NCBI RefSeq assembly: GCF_003602275.1
Contig: NZ_QZVT01000001.1
Span: forward strand, 278,567 to 342,566
Source of the DNA: Arthrobacter cheniae
GTDB lineage: Bacteria; Actinomycetota; Actinomycetes; Actinomycetales; Micrococcaceae
DNA: 64,000 nt
Direction: 5' to 3'
This document shows positions 24,649 to 33,241 of this stretch, one piece after another; position 1 is the stretch's first letter, and the number at the start of each line of letters is the position of its first letter. The notes under the pieces are model-generated. The model was not told where the DNA came from. It ran no database searches and worked only from the letters and a program-made list of their open reading frames with translations. The position numbers and the translations under genes are program-made.

Positions 24649-25853
24649 GGCCGGTCCCCCTTCGTCTGGTTCGTTGCGCCGTCGATCGGGGCACCGTGCT
24701 CGGCGTCGGTGCCGCGCGCCAGTTCCTCCCGCAGCTGCTCGGCCTGCTCGCGCAGCTGCGATGTCTTCTCGCTGAACACGTACTCGAAGAGCTCTCCCGG
24801 ATTCACGTCGACCTCGGTGTTCAGTCCGTTGCGGATGGCGGCCGCGATCGCGTCCGCCTCGACGGCGAGCGCCCGCTCCCCGTCGTCGGTCAGCAGGTTC
24901 AGCCCCCGAAGGTAGGTTCGCATCCGCAGGATGGGATCCTTCGGCACCCAGCGCTCGACGTCGTCCGCCGAGCGGTAACGGGTGGCGTCGTCGGCATTGG
25001 TGTGGGCCTGCATGCGGTAGGTATGGGCCTCTATGAGGGAGGGGCCTCCGCCGTCGCGTGCACGGTCGACGGCCGATCCGAGGACCGAGAGGAGTGCTGC
25101 GAGGTCGTTGCCGTCCACGCGCTCCCCCGGCATCCCGTAGCCGATCGCCTTGTGCGCGAGGGACGGAGCCACGGTCTGGCTCTTCAGCGGCACGGAGATG
25201 GCGAACTCGTTGTTCTGGATGAGGAACACCACGGGCACGTGGAAGACGGCGGCGAAGTTCAGGGCCTCGTGGAAGTCGCCCTCGCTGGTCGCTCCGTCAC
25301 CGCACATGGCCAGGACGACCGTCGGCTCCCCGCGGAGCTTAGCCGCGTGGGCGACTCCGACGGCGTGCAGCAGCTGCGTGGCGAGAGGCGTGGCCTGCGT
25401 CGCGACACGGTGCTCATACGGGTCGTAGCCGCCATGCCAGTCGCCGCGCAGCAGCGTCAGGACCTCGAGCGGATCGACGCCGCGCGTGATGACGGCGACC
25501 GTGTCGCGATAGGTGGGGAAGAGCCAGTCCTGGTCATCGAGCACGACGGCGGCAGCGACCTGGCATGCCTCCTGGCCGTGCGATGACGGGTACACGGCCA
25601 TGCGCCCCTGGCGCACCAGTGCGTTCGCCTGATCGTTGATGCGGCGGCCGGCGACGAGGCGGCCGTAGACGCTGAGCAGCTTCTGCCCGTCCGGGAGGGG
25701 ATAGCGGTCGTCGTGGGTGTGGTGGCCCTCCGGGTCGATCAGCTGCACGGGCTGCGCCGAGGGGAGCAGCGCGTGGTCCGCCGTCGGCTGTGCCGCATTC
25801 CCTGCCGCTGCGCCGATCATGCTTCCCCTGCCCTCGTTCGTTGCCGTACTCAT
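24645..25853 (-). CDS. 2-oxoacid dehydrogenase E1 component, alpha subunit
   Basis: 402 residues. The ThDP/Mg motif is GDGATSEGDFHEALN ending in QNN, preceded by the substrate-channel block WLFPTYRDTVAV. This decarboxylates a 2-oxoacid and passes the acyl group to E2 lipoate. First gene of a leftward operon; no E3 (lipoamide dehydrogenase) gene is included, so it must borrow one from elsewhere. It is divergent from an Lrp/AsnC regulator, with 206 bp between starts that contain AT-rich promoter sequence. ATG 25853 is the start; a downstream ATG (MIGAAAG) is possible. Confidence 0.94.
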   Translation of the reverse strand: MSTATNEGRGSMIGAAAGNAAQPTADHALLPSAQPVQLIDPEGHHTHDDRYPLPDGQKLLSVYGRLVAGRRINDQANALVRQGRMAVYPSSHGQEACQVAAAVVLDDQDWLFPTYRDTVAVITRGVDPLEVLTLLRGDWHGGYDPYEHRVATQATPLATQLLHAVGVAHAAKLRGEPTVVLAMCGDGATSEGDFHEALNFAAVFHVPVVFLIQNNEFAISVPLKSQTVAPSLAHKAIGYGMPGERVDGNDLAALLSVLGSAVDRARDGGGPSLIEAHTYRMQAHTNADDATRYRSADDVERWVPKDPILRMRTYLRGLNLLTDDGERALAVEADAIAAAIRNGLNTEVDVNPGELFEYVFSEKTSQLREQAEQLREELARGTDAEHGAPIDGATNQTKGDRP

Positions 25854-25929
25854 TCCGCCTCCATCGCCGGCCGCTGCAGCGGCGCCTCTCCTTCGTGCCG
25901 GACAGGAACTCCGGCACTGGATGCTGTGT

Positions 25930-26050
25930 AGCTCCAGTATGGTCAGGAGCAGCTTTTGTATCGACGAAGTGCGAGAAGTCTGGATATTTCGTTCATCCGC
26001 GGAGTATTCTTTGGACGAATTGGAAGTGTGAGCTGCATTACGCGAAGGAG
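25930..26050. promoter_or_regulatory. AT-rich divergent control region with repeated half-sites
   Basis: Distinctly AT-rich compared with its surroundings. TTCATCC (25992-25998) and GGACGAA (26013-26019) form an imperfect inverted repeat, and another GACGAA occurs near 25960. This is a reasonable place for Lrp-type binding sites controlling the dehydrogenase operon and the regulator itself. Confidence 0.4.
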
Positions 26051-26059
26051 CGTGGACAC

Positions 26060-26503
26060 GTGGTGGACGGGAAGCTCGACGACGTCGATCGGAAGATCCT
26101 CGCAGAACTGACGCAGGACGGCCGGCAGTCGGTCACCTCCGTTGCCGAGCGTGTGCACATCTCCCGCGCCCACGCGTACTCACGCATCGCCAAGCTCACC
26201 GAGGACGGCGTCCTCACGCGGTTCACTGCCATCATCGACCCCGCCAAGGCAGGCCTTCGATCCTCCGCCTACGTCACCCTCAAGGTGCGCCAGCACTCCT
26301 GGCGTGAATTGCGCGAGGCGTTGCGCGGCATCCCGGAGGTGCACCACATCGCGCTGGTCGGCGGTGACTTCGACGTCATCCTCCTCGTCCGCGCCGAGGA
26401 CAACGTCGGGTTGCGGCGGGTGATCTTCGACCAACTGCAGTCGATGCCCGGCGTACTCGACACCCAGACCTTCCTCGTGTTCGAAGACCTCGACACCCGC
26501 TGA
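26060..26503 (+). CDS. Lrp/AsnC-family transcriptional regulator
   Basis: 147 residues. An N-terminal helix-turn-helix (VDRKILAELTQDGRQSV, VAERVHISRAHAYSRIAKL) is followed by a RAM ligand-binding domain (VHHIALVGGDFDVILLVRA). GTG 26060 has GAAGGAG 9 bases upstream; longer frames run through the AT-rich control region. Being divergent from the E1alpha-E1beta-E2 operon, it probably regulates it in response to an amino or oxo acid, as the BkdR-type Lrp proteins do. Specific effector unknown. Confidence 0.93.
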   Translation: MVDGKLDDVDRKILAELTQDGRQSVTSVAERVHISRAHAYSRIAKLTEDGVLTRFTAIIDPAKAGLRSSAYVTLKVRQHSWRELREALRGIPEVHHIALVGGDFDVILLVRAEDNVGLRRVIFDQLQSMPGVLDTQTFLVFEDLDTR

Positions 26504-26527
26504 GTCCTGCCCCTGGCCGACGGTCGC

Positions 26528-26547
26528 ACCCGGCGTCGGAACCGGGT
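26528..26547 (+). terminator. Weak hairpin after the Lrp-type gene
   Basis: ACCCGG (26528-26533) pairs with CCGGGT (26542-26547) across an 8-base loop, 24 bp after the Lrp stop. It is short and lacks a T-run. Confidence 0.25.
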
Positions 26548-26644
26548 ACGGGCGGTCTTCAGGAAAAGCCGTTCGGCGAGTCGTATCTCGTCGGCGGGCC
26601 ATCCGTCGAGTGTCACCCGGCCCGTGTCCTCGCGCTCCTCGCCC

Positions 26645-26692
26645 ATCAACTTCTGTTGACAGAAGCTCTGACATCAACCTAGGTTGATGGCC
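26645..26692 (+). promoter_or_regulatory. Promoter with two palindromic operators for the HTH/Clp-N pair
   Basis: The -35 is a perfect TTGACA (26656-26661) and the -10 is TAGGTT (26680-26685), 18 bp apart. Operator 1 is ATCAAC-TTCT-GTTGAC (26645-26660), overlapping the -35. Operator 2 is the perfect 16-bp palindrome ATCAACCTAGGTTGAT (26673-26688), covering the -10. Centres are 28 bp apart. Predicted transcription start falls at the ATG at 26693, giving a leaderless mRNA. This layout is what a self-repressing gene would show. Confidence 0.7.
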
Positions 26693-26911
26693 ATGGACCT
26701 CACCACGTCACCGTCTCCGGACAGGCCCGCAGATGCCTTCGCCGCCGTCGTGGCCATGCGACGGCTCGCAGCATCGCTCGAGCGCGCCGCAGTCGACGAG
26801 GCCCTCGCCCAGGGGTGGACCTGGGCCCAGATCGGCGCCGCACTCGACCTCTCCGCCCAGGCCGCGCATAAACGACTTGCGCCCGCTCGTCGCCGACTCT
26901 TCAACGACTGA
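26693..26911 (+). CDS. Small helix-turn-helix protein paired with Clp-N protein
   Basis: 72 residues: a hydrophilic N-terminus, a helix (AFAAVVAMRRLAASLERAAV) and a helix-turn-helix GWTWAQIGAALDLSAQAAHK. Similar short HTH proteins sit beside standalone Clp N-domain genes in other actinobacteria. ATG 26693 fits the leaderless promoter described here; ATG 26687 lies inside the operator palindrome and would need transcription to begin earlier. The next gene starts 11 bp downstream. The most economical reading is a repressor of its own operon that binds the two ATCAAC/GTTGAT sites. Confidence 0.82.
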   Translation: MDLTTSPSPDRPADAFAAVVAMRRLAASLERAAVDEALAQGWTWAQIGAALDLSAQAAHKRLAPARRRLFND

Positions 26912-26922
26912 ACAGGATCATC

Positions 26923-27387
26923 ATGGGCTTCAGAACGGCACTGTCCGACGTCTCATTCATGAACTCGCTCTTCACCGCCGCCGAACGTGTCGCCCACGAC
27001 CTCGGCGACCCCGTGATGGGTGCGGAACATCTGGTCATCGCCGCATTGGATCGTGACGACCTCGACCGTGCCGCACTTGCGCCACTCCTGCTTGACGCCC
27101 CACGTTTCCGTGACGCCGTTGTCGCTGTCCACGCAGACGCACTGGGTTCCGTCGGCCTCGGCGGGGCAGGCCGGCCGATCGTCGGTACACCGCGGGGAGC
27201 ACTCGGCAGCACAGCGACAGCGCGGGCGGTGTTCCAGGATGCGCGCAGGAGGGCCAGGGACAGGCGCGCACCACTGCGCGCGATCGATATCGTGGCGGCG
27301 GCAGCGCGACTCGAGCAGGGAACGACGGCTCGGGCGATTGCCCGCCTCGGGATCGAGCGCGCGGATGTCGAAGCCCTCGCGCTCTGA
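26923..27387 (+). CDS. Standalone Clp N-terminal (Clp_R) domain protein
   Basis: 154 residues composed of two Clp-N repeats: FTAAERVAHDLGDPVMGAEH leading to LVIAALDRDD, and ATARAVFQDARRRARD leading to IDIVAAAARLEQG. In ClpA and ClpC this domain binds substrates and adaptors, but here there is no AAA+ module, so it cannot unfold proteins itself. It might titrate or modulate ClpC, or act with the small HTH protein as a sensor. AGGATC provides a ribosome binding site and the HTH gene ends 11 bp upstream, so they form an operon. Confidence 0.85.
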   Translation: MGFRTALSDVSFMNSLFTAAERVAHDLGDPVMGAEHLVIAALDRDDLDRAALAPLLLDAPRFRDAVVAVHADALGSVGLGGAGRPIVGTPRGALGSTATARAVFQDARRRARDRRAPLRAIDIVAAAARLEQGTTARAIARLGIERADVEALAL

Positions 27388-27406
27388 GGGTCCCTGCTGC
27401 CGGTCA

Positions 27407-28003
27407 TCACGGTCGTGCGGGCGCTGTGACGGGTTGCTGGCGCGCCACGCGGTAGCGGAGGAAGACGACCTTCGAGGTGAAGGTGCGGGTTTCCAGAAGC
27501 TCGAGATCCACCTGCTGCTCCCCTCGAGCGAAGAAGGGGATGCCACCGCCGACGAGCACTGGGTAGACCCGGACCCGGTACTCATCGACCAGCCCCAACG
27601 AGGCCACCTCGGCGGCGAGGGTGGCCCCGCCGATAGCGATGTCACCCGTCCCCGGATCCGCCTTCAACCGCCCGATCTCCTCCGCCGGGCTGCCGGAGGC
27701 CAGGCGCGTGTTTCCCTGCACAGCTGACAGCGTGCGGGAGAACACCAGCTTCGGCAGCCTCTTCCAGATGTCGGCGAATTCGAGCTCCTGGTCGTCGACC
27801 GTCGGGTCCTGGTCGGCTGTCTCCCAATACACCATCGTCTCGTAGAGCTTCCGTCCGAGCAGGTGGACATCGACTCCCCGTACCTCATCAAGGGCGAACT
27901 GGAACACCTCCGCATCGGGAACCGACCAGCCGAAGCCGCCGTCCGGCCCGACGATGTAGCCGTCGAGGGAGACGCTCATCGAATAAACCACCTTGCCGGC
28001 CAA
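27407..28003 (-). CDS. Dihydrofolate reductase-like (RibD C-terminal domain) protein
   Basis: 198 residues from TTG 28003. The N-terminus KVVYSMSVSLDGYIVGPDGG is the classic opening of RibD-C/DHFR-like proteins; LLGRKLYETMVYWE and IGGATLAAEVASLGLVDEYR are the nucleotide-binding blocks. TTG is preferred because GAGGAGG lies 5 bases upstream; GTG 27991 lacks such a site. These proteins bind NADPH but rarely act in folate or riboflavin synthesis, and their substrates are mostly unknown. It converges on the Clp-N gene with a 19-bp gap. Confidence 0.88.
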   Translation of the reverse strand: MAGKVVYSMSVSLDGYIVGPDGGFGWSVPDAEVFQFALDEVRGVDVHLLGRKLYETMVYWETADQDPTVDDQELEFADIWKRLPKLVFSRTLSAVQGNTRLASGSPAEEIGRLKADPGTGDIAIGGATLAAEVASLGLVDEYRVRVYPVLVGGGIPFFARGEQQVDLELLETRTFTSKVVFLRYRVARQQPVTAPARP

Positions 28004-28319
28004 CCGGTCCTCCTCGATAGAAGCGTCGGCGGTAGTCCCACAGGGGAGTACACGTTGCCCGCAGACTACTCGGGGAGGACCCACAGGACCAGATCAGCCG
28101 GCTTCGATCACTTCTTCCTTCTGCCTCCCGACGACTTCGCGCAGGCAGTGGCTCGTCACCGCCTCTGCGCCTGCACGGTCGGTGTCCGCGTCGTGACCGA
28201 CGAATGAACCGCAGTTGAACGGATTGCGCAACGGCATTACGCTTCTATAGGCCCGAGAACGGGTTGGATGTCAAGGGTGTTCGGCGAACACGCGGGCATC
28301 CGGAACGCGAGGTATTGCC
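28004..28319. promoter_or_regulatory. Intergenic region with promoter and 15-bp palindrome
   Basis: No gene is seen in these 316 bp. A promoter-like pair TTGCGC (28224-28229) and TATAGG (28246-28251), 16 bp apart, points at the phosphotransferase gene. Downstream of the predicted start lies the perfect palindrome GTGTTCG-G-CGAACAC (28277-28291), well placed to act as an operator that blocks elongation. Confidence 0.45.
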
Positions 28320-29876
28320 ATGTCTGGCCAGATTCTCCACGTGACCCGCCGGGTCGGCGTCGCCGTGGGACGGATCGCGGTCTACGTCCTGATCTGGGCG
28401 GGGCTCGCGCTGCTCATCGCCGCCGTCGGCATCCGCTTCTACTGGGGCAAGATCTCAGTAGGTCAAATGCTCCTGAACCTCGTCTCCGTGGAGACCGACG
28501 GCGGGGGCGGAGTGATCGTCTGGATCGGCATCCTGGGGGTCGGCGTCGTTCCCCTGCTGATTACCGTCGGGATCGCCCTGTGGCAGCACTCCCGGCGCCG
28601 CAAGGGCCGCCGCGATCGCCGCGCCGTGCGTCCTCGTCGTTCGCCCTGGATCATGCGCACCGTATCCACCGCCCTGGTGGCCGCGGTGGTCGTCGGCGGC
28701 ACCACGGCCTTCGCCACCACGGTGGGCATGAAGGATTACATCGATGCGGCGAACTCCGAGTACGACCTCGGCGACTACTACGTGGAGCCGACCGTCACCA
28801 GCGATCAGCACAAGCGCAACCTGGTGCTGATCTACCTCGAATCCGGCGAGGCCACCCTTGCCGACGATCAGCTCTTCGAGAAGAACGCATTCGCTCCCCT
28901 CGAGGAGGCCACGAAGGCCTCGGACGGCTGGCAGAGCGTAGCCGATTTGCAGCAGTACAAGGGCGGAGGCTGGACCATGGCCGGTCTCACCTCGACCCAG
29001 TGCGGCGTCCCGCTGAAGGGCGCAGGTTCCACCACGGGCAGTAGCGCCCTCAACAAGCCCGACGACGACGTCGACACCTACCTGGGAGGAACCACCTGCC
29101 TGGGTGATGTCCTGGACGAGCACGGATACAGGAACGTCTTCATGGGCGGTGCCAACGCCTCCTTCGCAGCGAAGGACACCTTCCTGGGCAGCCATGGGTA
29201 CTCCGAGGTGAAGGGGCTCTCCGACTGGCGCGCCGCCGGCGAACCGGAGACGAACTTCCGCAGCGACTGGGGCTTGAGCGACGAGCGCCTCCTGGCTCGT
29301 GCCAAGGACAGGATCGACGAGCTGCACGCCGAGGCGGAAAAGACCGGTCAGCCGTTCAACCTCTCCATGCTGACGCTGGACACCCACGAGCCGGTGCACA
29401 TCTTCGACTACTGCAACGTGGACACGCAGGACGAGGTCACCTCCGTGTTCTCCTGTTCCATGACCCTGGTAGCCGAGTTCGTGGAGTACATGGAGGCGAA
29501 GGGCTACCTCGACGACACCGCCGTGGTGATCATGGGCGACCATCTCAAGCACATGAGCGCGGGCGACGCCTTCCACGAGCAGCTGGACGACAACAACAAC
29601 CGCACCATCTTCAATCGGATCTGGATTCCGGGCGGGGACAAGAACACCACGCTGCGCCCCCGCGTGGACCAGCTGAACATGTATCCCACCATCCTGGAAG
29701 CCGCCGGCCTGACCCTGAAGGACCATGAGGCGGGGTTGGGCGTGTCCGCTTTCGCCCAGCAGGTCCCGGATAGTTCAGCACAGGCGATGGAGCCCGAAAC
29801 CTATGCGGAGCTGCTGAACTCGCTGTCCCCGGAGTTCTATGCGGAGGCCTGGGCCGGCGAGGACCCCGCCCGTTAG
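28320..29876 (+). CDS. LTA synthase/OpgB-like membrane phosphoglycerol transferase
   Basis: 518 residues. Three N-terminal hydrophobic segments (near residues 10-40, 60-85 and 110-130) are followed by an extracytoplasmic alkaline-phosphatase-fold domain. NLVLIYLESGEATL holds the first metal-binding Glu, GWTMAGLTSTQCGVPL carries the catalytic Thr region, and LDTHEPVH and VIMGDHLKHM hold the remaining metal ligands. The family moves phosphoglycerol to membrane glucans or lipoteichoic acid. No glycan partner genes are adjacent, so the acceptor is unknown. It is probably transcribed alone. Confidence 0.85.
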   Translation: MSGQILHVTRRVGVAVGRIAVYVLIWAGLALLIAAVGIRFYWGKISVGQMLLNLVSVETDGGGGVIVWIGILGVGVVPLLITVGIALWQHSRRRKGRRDRRAVRPRRSPWIMRTVSTALVAAVVVGGTTAFATTVGMKDYIDAANSEYDLGDYYVEPTVTSDQHKRNLVLIYLESGEATLADDQLFEKNAFAPLEEATKASDGWQSVADLQQYKGGGWTMAGLTSTQCGVPLKGAGSTTGSSALNKPDDDVDTYLGGTTCLGDVLDEHGYRNVFMGGANASFAAKDTFLGSHGYSEVKGLSDWRAAGEPETNFRSDWGLSDERLLARAKDRIDELHAEAEKTGQPFNLSMLTLDTHEPVHIFDYCNVDTQDEVTSVFSCSMTLVAEFVEYMEAKGYLDDTAVVIMGDHLKHMSAGDAFHEQLDDNNNRTIFNRIWIPGGDKNTTLRPRVDQLNMYPTILEAAGLTLKDHEAGLGVSAFAQQVPDSSAQAMEPETYAELLNSLSPEFYAEAWAGEDPAR

Positions 29877-29948
29877 CGCTGTCCGCTCCCTGCCGACGCC
29901 CAAGCTCGGTACCCCGCACGGTCGCGGCCGCAGGAAGGTCCTCGCGGA

Positions 29949-30773
29949 TCAGTACCCGAAGCGCGGCGCCCGCTTCTCACGGAAGGCTTCCAGGCCCTCG
30001 CGGTAGTCGTCGGAGGCCCCGAGCACGCCCTGCACGTCGTTCTCGCCACTGATGGCGTCCCACAGACCGAGGCGCTCGTCGCGGATCCGCCCGACAAGCT
30101 GCTTCGAGGCGACGAGGGATTGCAGCGGACCTCTTGCAGCGCGTGCGGCCTTCGCCCGGGTGAGAGCGAGCAGGTCCGCGGCGGGAACGGCGCGGCTGAA
30201 CAGTCCGCTCGTCACGGCCTCCGCGCCCGTCATGAGATCGCCGGTATACATCAGGTCGAGGGCGCGATGCGGCCCCAATCGCTCCGTGAAGAGCCAATGC
30301 CCGCCCGAGTCGAGAACCAGACCGAGATTGGCGAACGGTGAGCCGATTTTCGCGTCCTCGGCGACATACACCACGTCCGTCGCAATGAGCAGACCGAGCC
30401 CGACGCCGAGGCAGGCGCCCTGCGCCGCGGCAAAGGTCGGGGCGGGAAAATCCGCCATCGTGCGGAGCAAGGGCGTCAGCGTGGAGTCGAGGAACGCGAA
30501 GGCGTCGTCGGCCCCTGGCTCGATGGCGCCGAGATTACGGCCGGCGCAGAAGGCGCGTCCCTCTCCGCGCAGGACCAGGGCGCGCACCGTTCCTTCGCGG
30601 ACACCGGCAGCGGCTGCGCCGTACGCCGCAGCCAGATCATCCAGTGCCTGGGCGTCGACCGCGTTGAGCCTGTACGGAGCATCCAGCACGACGTCGGCGA
30701 TGCCGTCCGCGATCGTCAAGCGGACCATACCTGTTTCGGATGTCGGCCCCGCCGGCGTGGTTCCTGCGTTCAT
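29949..30773 (-). CDS. paaG: Enoyl-CoA hydratase/isomerase family protein (PaaG-like)
   Basis: 274-residue crotonase-fold enzyme. VLRGEGRAFCAGRNLG forms the first oxyanion-hole segment and AAQGACLGVGLGLLIATDV the second. In the phenylacetate pathway PaaG isomerises ring-1,2-epoxyphenylacetyl-CoA to the oxepin. It is the last gene of the operon paaA-B-C-D-E, 7 bp after paaE, with GGAGC before the ATG. The assignment to paaG rather than paaF rests on this position and on a second crotonase gene beside paaH in the other operon. Confidence 0.85.
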   Translation of the reverse strand: MNAGTTPAGPTSETGMVRLTIADGIADVVLDAPYRLNAVDAQALDDLAAAYGAAAAGVREGTVRALVLRGEGRAFCAGRNLGAIEPGADDAFAFLDSTLTPLLRTMADFPAPTFAAAQGACLGVGLGLLIATDVVYVAEDAKIGSPFANLGLVLDSGGHWLFTERLGPHRALDLMYTGDLMTGAEAVTSGLFSRAVPAADLLALTRAKAARAARGPLQSLVASKQLVGRIRDERLGLWDAISGENDVQGVLGASDDYREGLEAFREKRAPRFGY

Positions 30774-30780
30774 GATGCTC

Positions 30781-31911
30781 CTAGGCGTCGTAGTCGACGG
30801 ATACGGCGTCGCTGGTCGGATGGGCCTGGCACGTCAGGACGTAGCCCTTCGCGATCTCGTCGGGCTCGAGCGCATAGTTCTCGACCATCTCCACCGTCCC
30901 CTCGACCACCTTCGCACGGCAGGTGCCGCACACTCCGCCCGCGCAGGCGAAGGGGACATCGGGGCGCACCCTCAGTGCGGCGTTGAGGATGGATTCGCGC
31001 GCGTGGGTAGGGCTCTGCACTGATCCCTGCAGTCCGTCGAGGTTGAAGGAGATCGTGTAGTTGTCATCGGTTCCGATCGGTGCCACCGGCCGTCCCGTGC
31101 TTCCCTCGGGCCGGGCCGGCTCACCGGTGGTGAACAGCTCGAAACGGATCTTTTCCGTTGGCACCCCCCGCTCGGCGAGGGAGTCGCGGCACAGCTGCAC
31201 CAGTTCGAAGGGCCCGCAGAGGAACCACTCGTCCACCCGCTCGACGTCCAGGACGGTACCGAGCAGTTTCTCCAGTTTCTCGGCGTCGATCCTGCCGGAG
31301 AGCAGCGGTGAGATGCGCTGTTCGCGGGAGAGGACATGGTGCAGCGCGAACCGCGAGGGGTAACGGTCCTTCAGGTCCGCCAGCTCCTCGAGGAACATGA
31401 CGTCCATGGCGGCCCGGTTCGCGTAGACGAGGTCGAAGCGGACGTTCGGACCACTCGCGAGCATCGACCGGGCGATGGAGATCACCGGGGTGATGCCCGA
31501 TCCCGCCGCGACTGCGACGAGCGAGACGGACTGCTGCCCCGGCGTCGTCCGCGGGGTGAACTGTCCGAGTGGGCTCATGACGTCGAGGACGTCCCCCGCC
31601 TTGAGCGACTCGTTCGCCCAGCTCGAGAAGACCCCGCCGAGGTCCCTCTTCACAGCGACGCGCAGCTCACCGGGCCGGGGATCGGCGCAGATGGAGTAGC
31701 TGCGGCGGATTTCCTTGGGCTCGCCGTCGACGTCGAGCGTGGCGCGCAGGGCGACGTACTGCCCGGGCAGGTAGTCGTACTTGTCCTGGAGCTCGGCCGG
31801 GACGTCGAGCGTGACCTCGACGGCGTCCTCCGTGAGCCGGCGGACGGCGCGGACGGAGAGGCTGTTGAAGGCGCTCCTCCGCTTGGTGGAGGGGGCGAGG
31901 ACAACGGCCAT
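30781..31911 (-). CDS. paaE: Phenylacetyl-CoA epoxidase reductase subunit PaaE
   Basis: 376-residue flavin and iron-sulfur reductase. The FAD/NADPH-binding part has RRSYSIC and AAGSGITPVISIA; the C-terminal plant-type ferredoxin domain shows CAGGVCGTCRAKVV plus a later Cys (VLTCQAHP), the 2Fe-2S ligands. It passes electrons from NADPH to the diiron centre of PaaA. ATG 31911 overlaps the paaD stop (TGATG). Length and neighbours match known PaaE. Confidence 0.95.
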   Translation of the reverse strand: MAVVLAPSTKRRSAFNSLSVRAVRRLTEDAVEVTLDVPAELQDKYDYLPGQYVALRATLDVDGEPKEIRRSYSICADPRPGELRVAVKRDLGGVFSSWANESLKAGDVLDVMSPLGQFTPRTTPGQQSVSLVAVAAGSGITPVISIARSMLASGPNVRFDLVYANRAAMDVMFLEELADLKDRYPSRFALHHVLSREQRISPLLSGRIDAEKLEKLLGTVLDVERVDEWFLCGPFELVQLCRDSLAERGVPTEKIRFELFTTGEPARPEGSTGRPVAPIGTDDNYTISFNLDGLQGSVQSPTHARESILNAALRVRPDVPFACAGGVCGTCRAKVVEGTVEMVENYALEPDEIAKGYVLTCQAHPTSDAVSVDYDA

Positions 31912-32423
31912 CAATGCACCTTGAAGTAGTCGAAGGGTTCCCTGCAGTCGTTGCAGACGTACAGCGCCTTGCAGGATGTCGAACCGAAGCGGGTCATTTC
32001 GCGCGTGTTCAGCGAGGAGCACTGCGGGCACTTGACGCTGAGCCCGAGGCGAACGGGCCCGACTGCGGCCTTGCCCGTCGGAGGCGCGATGCCGTACTCC
32101 GCGAGCTTCGCCTTCCCGTCGTCGCTCATCCAGTCGGTGGTCCAGGCCGGTGCGAGCACCAGGCGTACTGCGACGTCGTCGTATCCTGCTCCCTTGAGAG
32201 CGGTGACGACGTCGTCACGGATGGCATCCATCGCCGGGCAGCCCGAGTAGGTGGGCGTGATGGTGACGAGGACCTGGCCTGTGTCGGAGACGTGGGCGTC
32301 GCGCAGGATACCGAGGTCCTCGATGGTGAGGACGGGGATCTCCGGATCGCATACGGTCGCTGCGAGGTCCCAGGCGGCCGCATCGGCAGGAGCGGCTGGC
32401 CGCAGGTCCGTCATGGTCACCAT
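31911..32423 (-). CDS. paaD: Phenylacetate pathway protein PaaD
   Basis: 170 residues. An N-terminal MIP18/DUF59 domain (VCDPEIPVLTIEDLGILRD, TPTYSGCPAMDAI) is followed by a zinc-ribbon tail with two Cys pairs (VKCPQCSS and YVCNDC). PaaD belongs to the iron-sulfur carrier family and is required for a functional epoxidase, probably for cluster assembly in PaaE. It overlaps paaC by 7 bp and paaE by one base. Confidence 0.94.
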   Translation of the reverse strand: MVTMTDLRPAAPADAAAWDLAATVCDPEIPVLTIEDLGILRDAHVSDTGQVLVTITPTYSGCPAMDAIRDDVVTALKGAGYDDVAVRLVLAPAWTTDWMSDDGKAKLAEYGIAPPTGKAAVGPVRLGLSVKCPQCSSLNTREMTRFGSTSCKALYVCNDCREPFDYFKVH

Positions 32424-33241
32424 GACGCCCCCGGATATTCGCGCGCGAGGACCTGCAGCTCGGCGATGATGTAGCCGAGGTGCTCACTGTGGCGCCCCAG
32501 CCTCCCGCCGCCGACCGAACCGGGTACCTCGGGCGGCTCGAGTTCAGCTTCGACGAGGATCGCCCTGACCGCTGCGTCGAAGGGCTCGCGGAGGGTGCTC
32601 GGCCGCACCCCGGCATCGCCGAGTTCGTCGACGAGCGGGTAGTCGGTGAAGAGTTCCTCCACATACGGCCAGGTGAGCTTGAGCCCGGCGATCATCCGGC
32701 GGCGGGATTCGTCGGTGCCCTGGGCGAGGCGGAGGATCCACTGGATGCTGTGGTCCCGGTGGTAGTCGACCTCCTTGACGGCCTTGGCGGCGATCGCGGC
32801 CAAGGTCGGGTCGCTGGACCCCACCAGGCGGGAGTAGAGCTCCCACTGATACAGCGCGACGACGAACTGCCGGGCTATCGTGCGGGCGAAGTCCCCGTTG
32901 GGCTGCTCCACGAGGTGCACGGACCGGAACTCCGGTTCCCGCCGGAAATAGGCGAGGTCGTCCTCGGTCTTGTCCCAGGCGCGGCCCGCGTAGGTCAGGA
33001 AGGACCGCGCGTGCCCGATCTGGTCGAGCGCGATATTGGCGAGCGCCACGTCCTCCTCGAGTTCCGGTGCCCTGGATATCCACCAACCGAGCCGCTGCGC
33101 CAGGATCAGGGCGTCGTCACCGAGCCACAGGGCATACTGCGCGACGGCGTCCGAAGGCTTCGTGTCGAGGAGGGCGATGTCTTCGGGACGTAGCGCGTTG
33201 CCCGGGGTGATGCGGGTTGCGCTGGCGTTGGCCTCACTCAC
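32417..33241 (-). CDS. paaC: Phenylacetyl-CoA epoxidase structural subunit PaaC
   Basis: 274 residues of the PaaA/PaaC ferritin-like family. It keeps the helical-bundle layout (ALANIALDQIGHARSFLTYA, KEVDYHRDHSIQWILRLAQG), but in this family PaaC serves as the structural partner of catalytic PaaA. GTG 33241 overlaps the paaB stop (GTGA). Confidence 0.94.
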   Translation of the reverse strand: MSEANASATRITPGNALRPEDIALLDTKPSDAVAQYALWLGDDALILAQRLGWWISRAPELEEDVALANIALDQIGHARSFLTYAGRAWDKTEDDLAYFRREPEFRSVHLVEQPNGDFARTIARQFVVALYQWELYSRLVGSSDPTLAAIAAKAVKEVDYHRDHSIQWILRLAQGTDESRRRMIAGLKLTWPYVEELFTDYPLVDELGDAGVRPSTLREPFDAAVRAILVEAELEPPEVPGSVGGGRLGRHSEHLGYIIAELQVLAREYPGASW

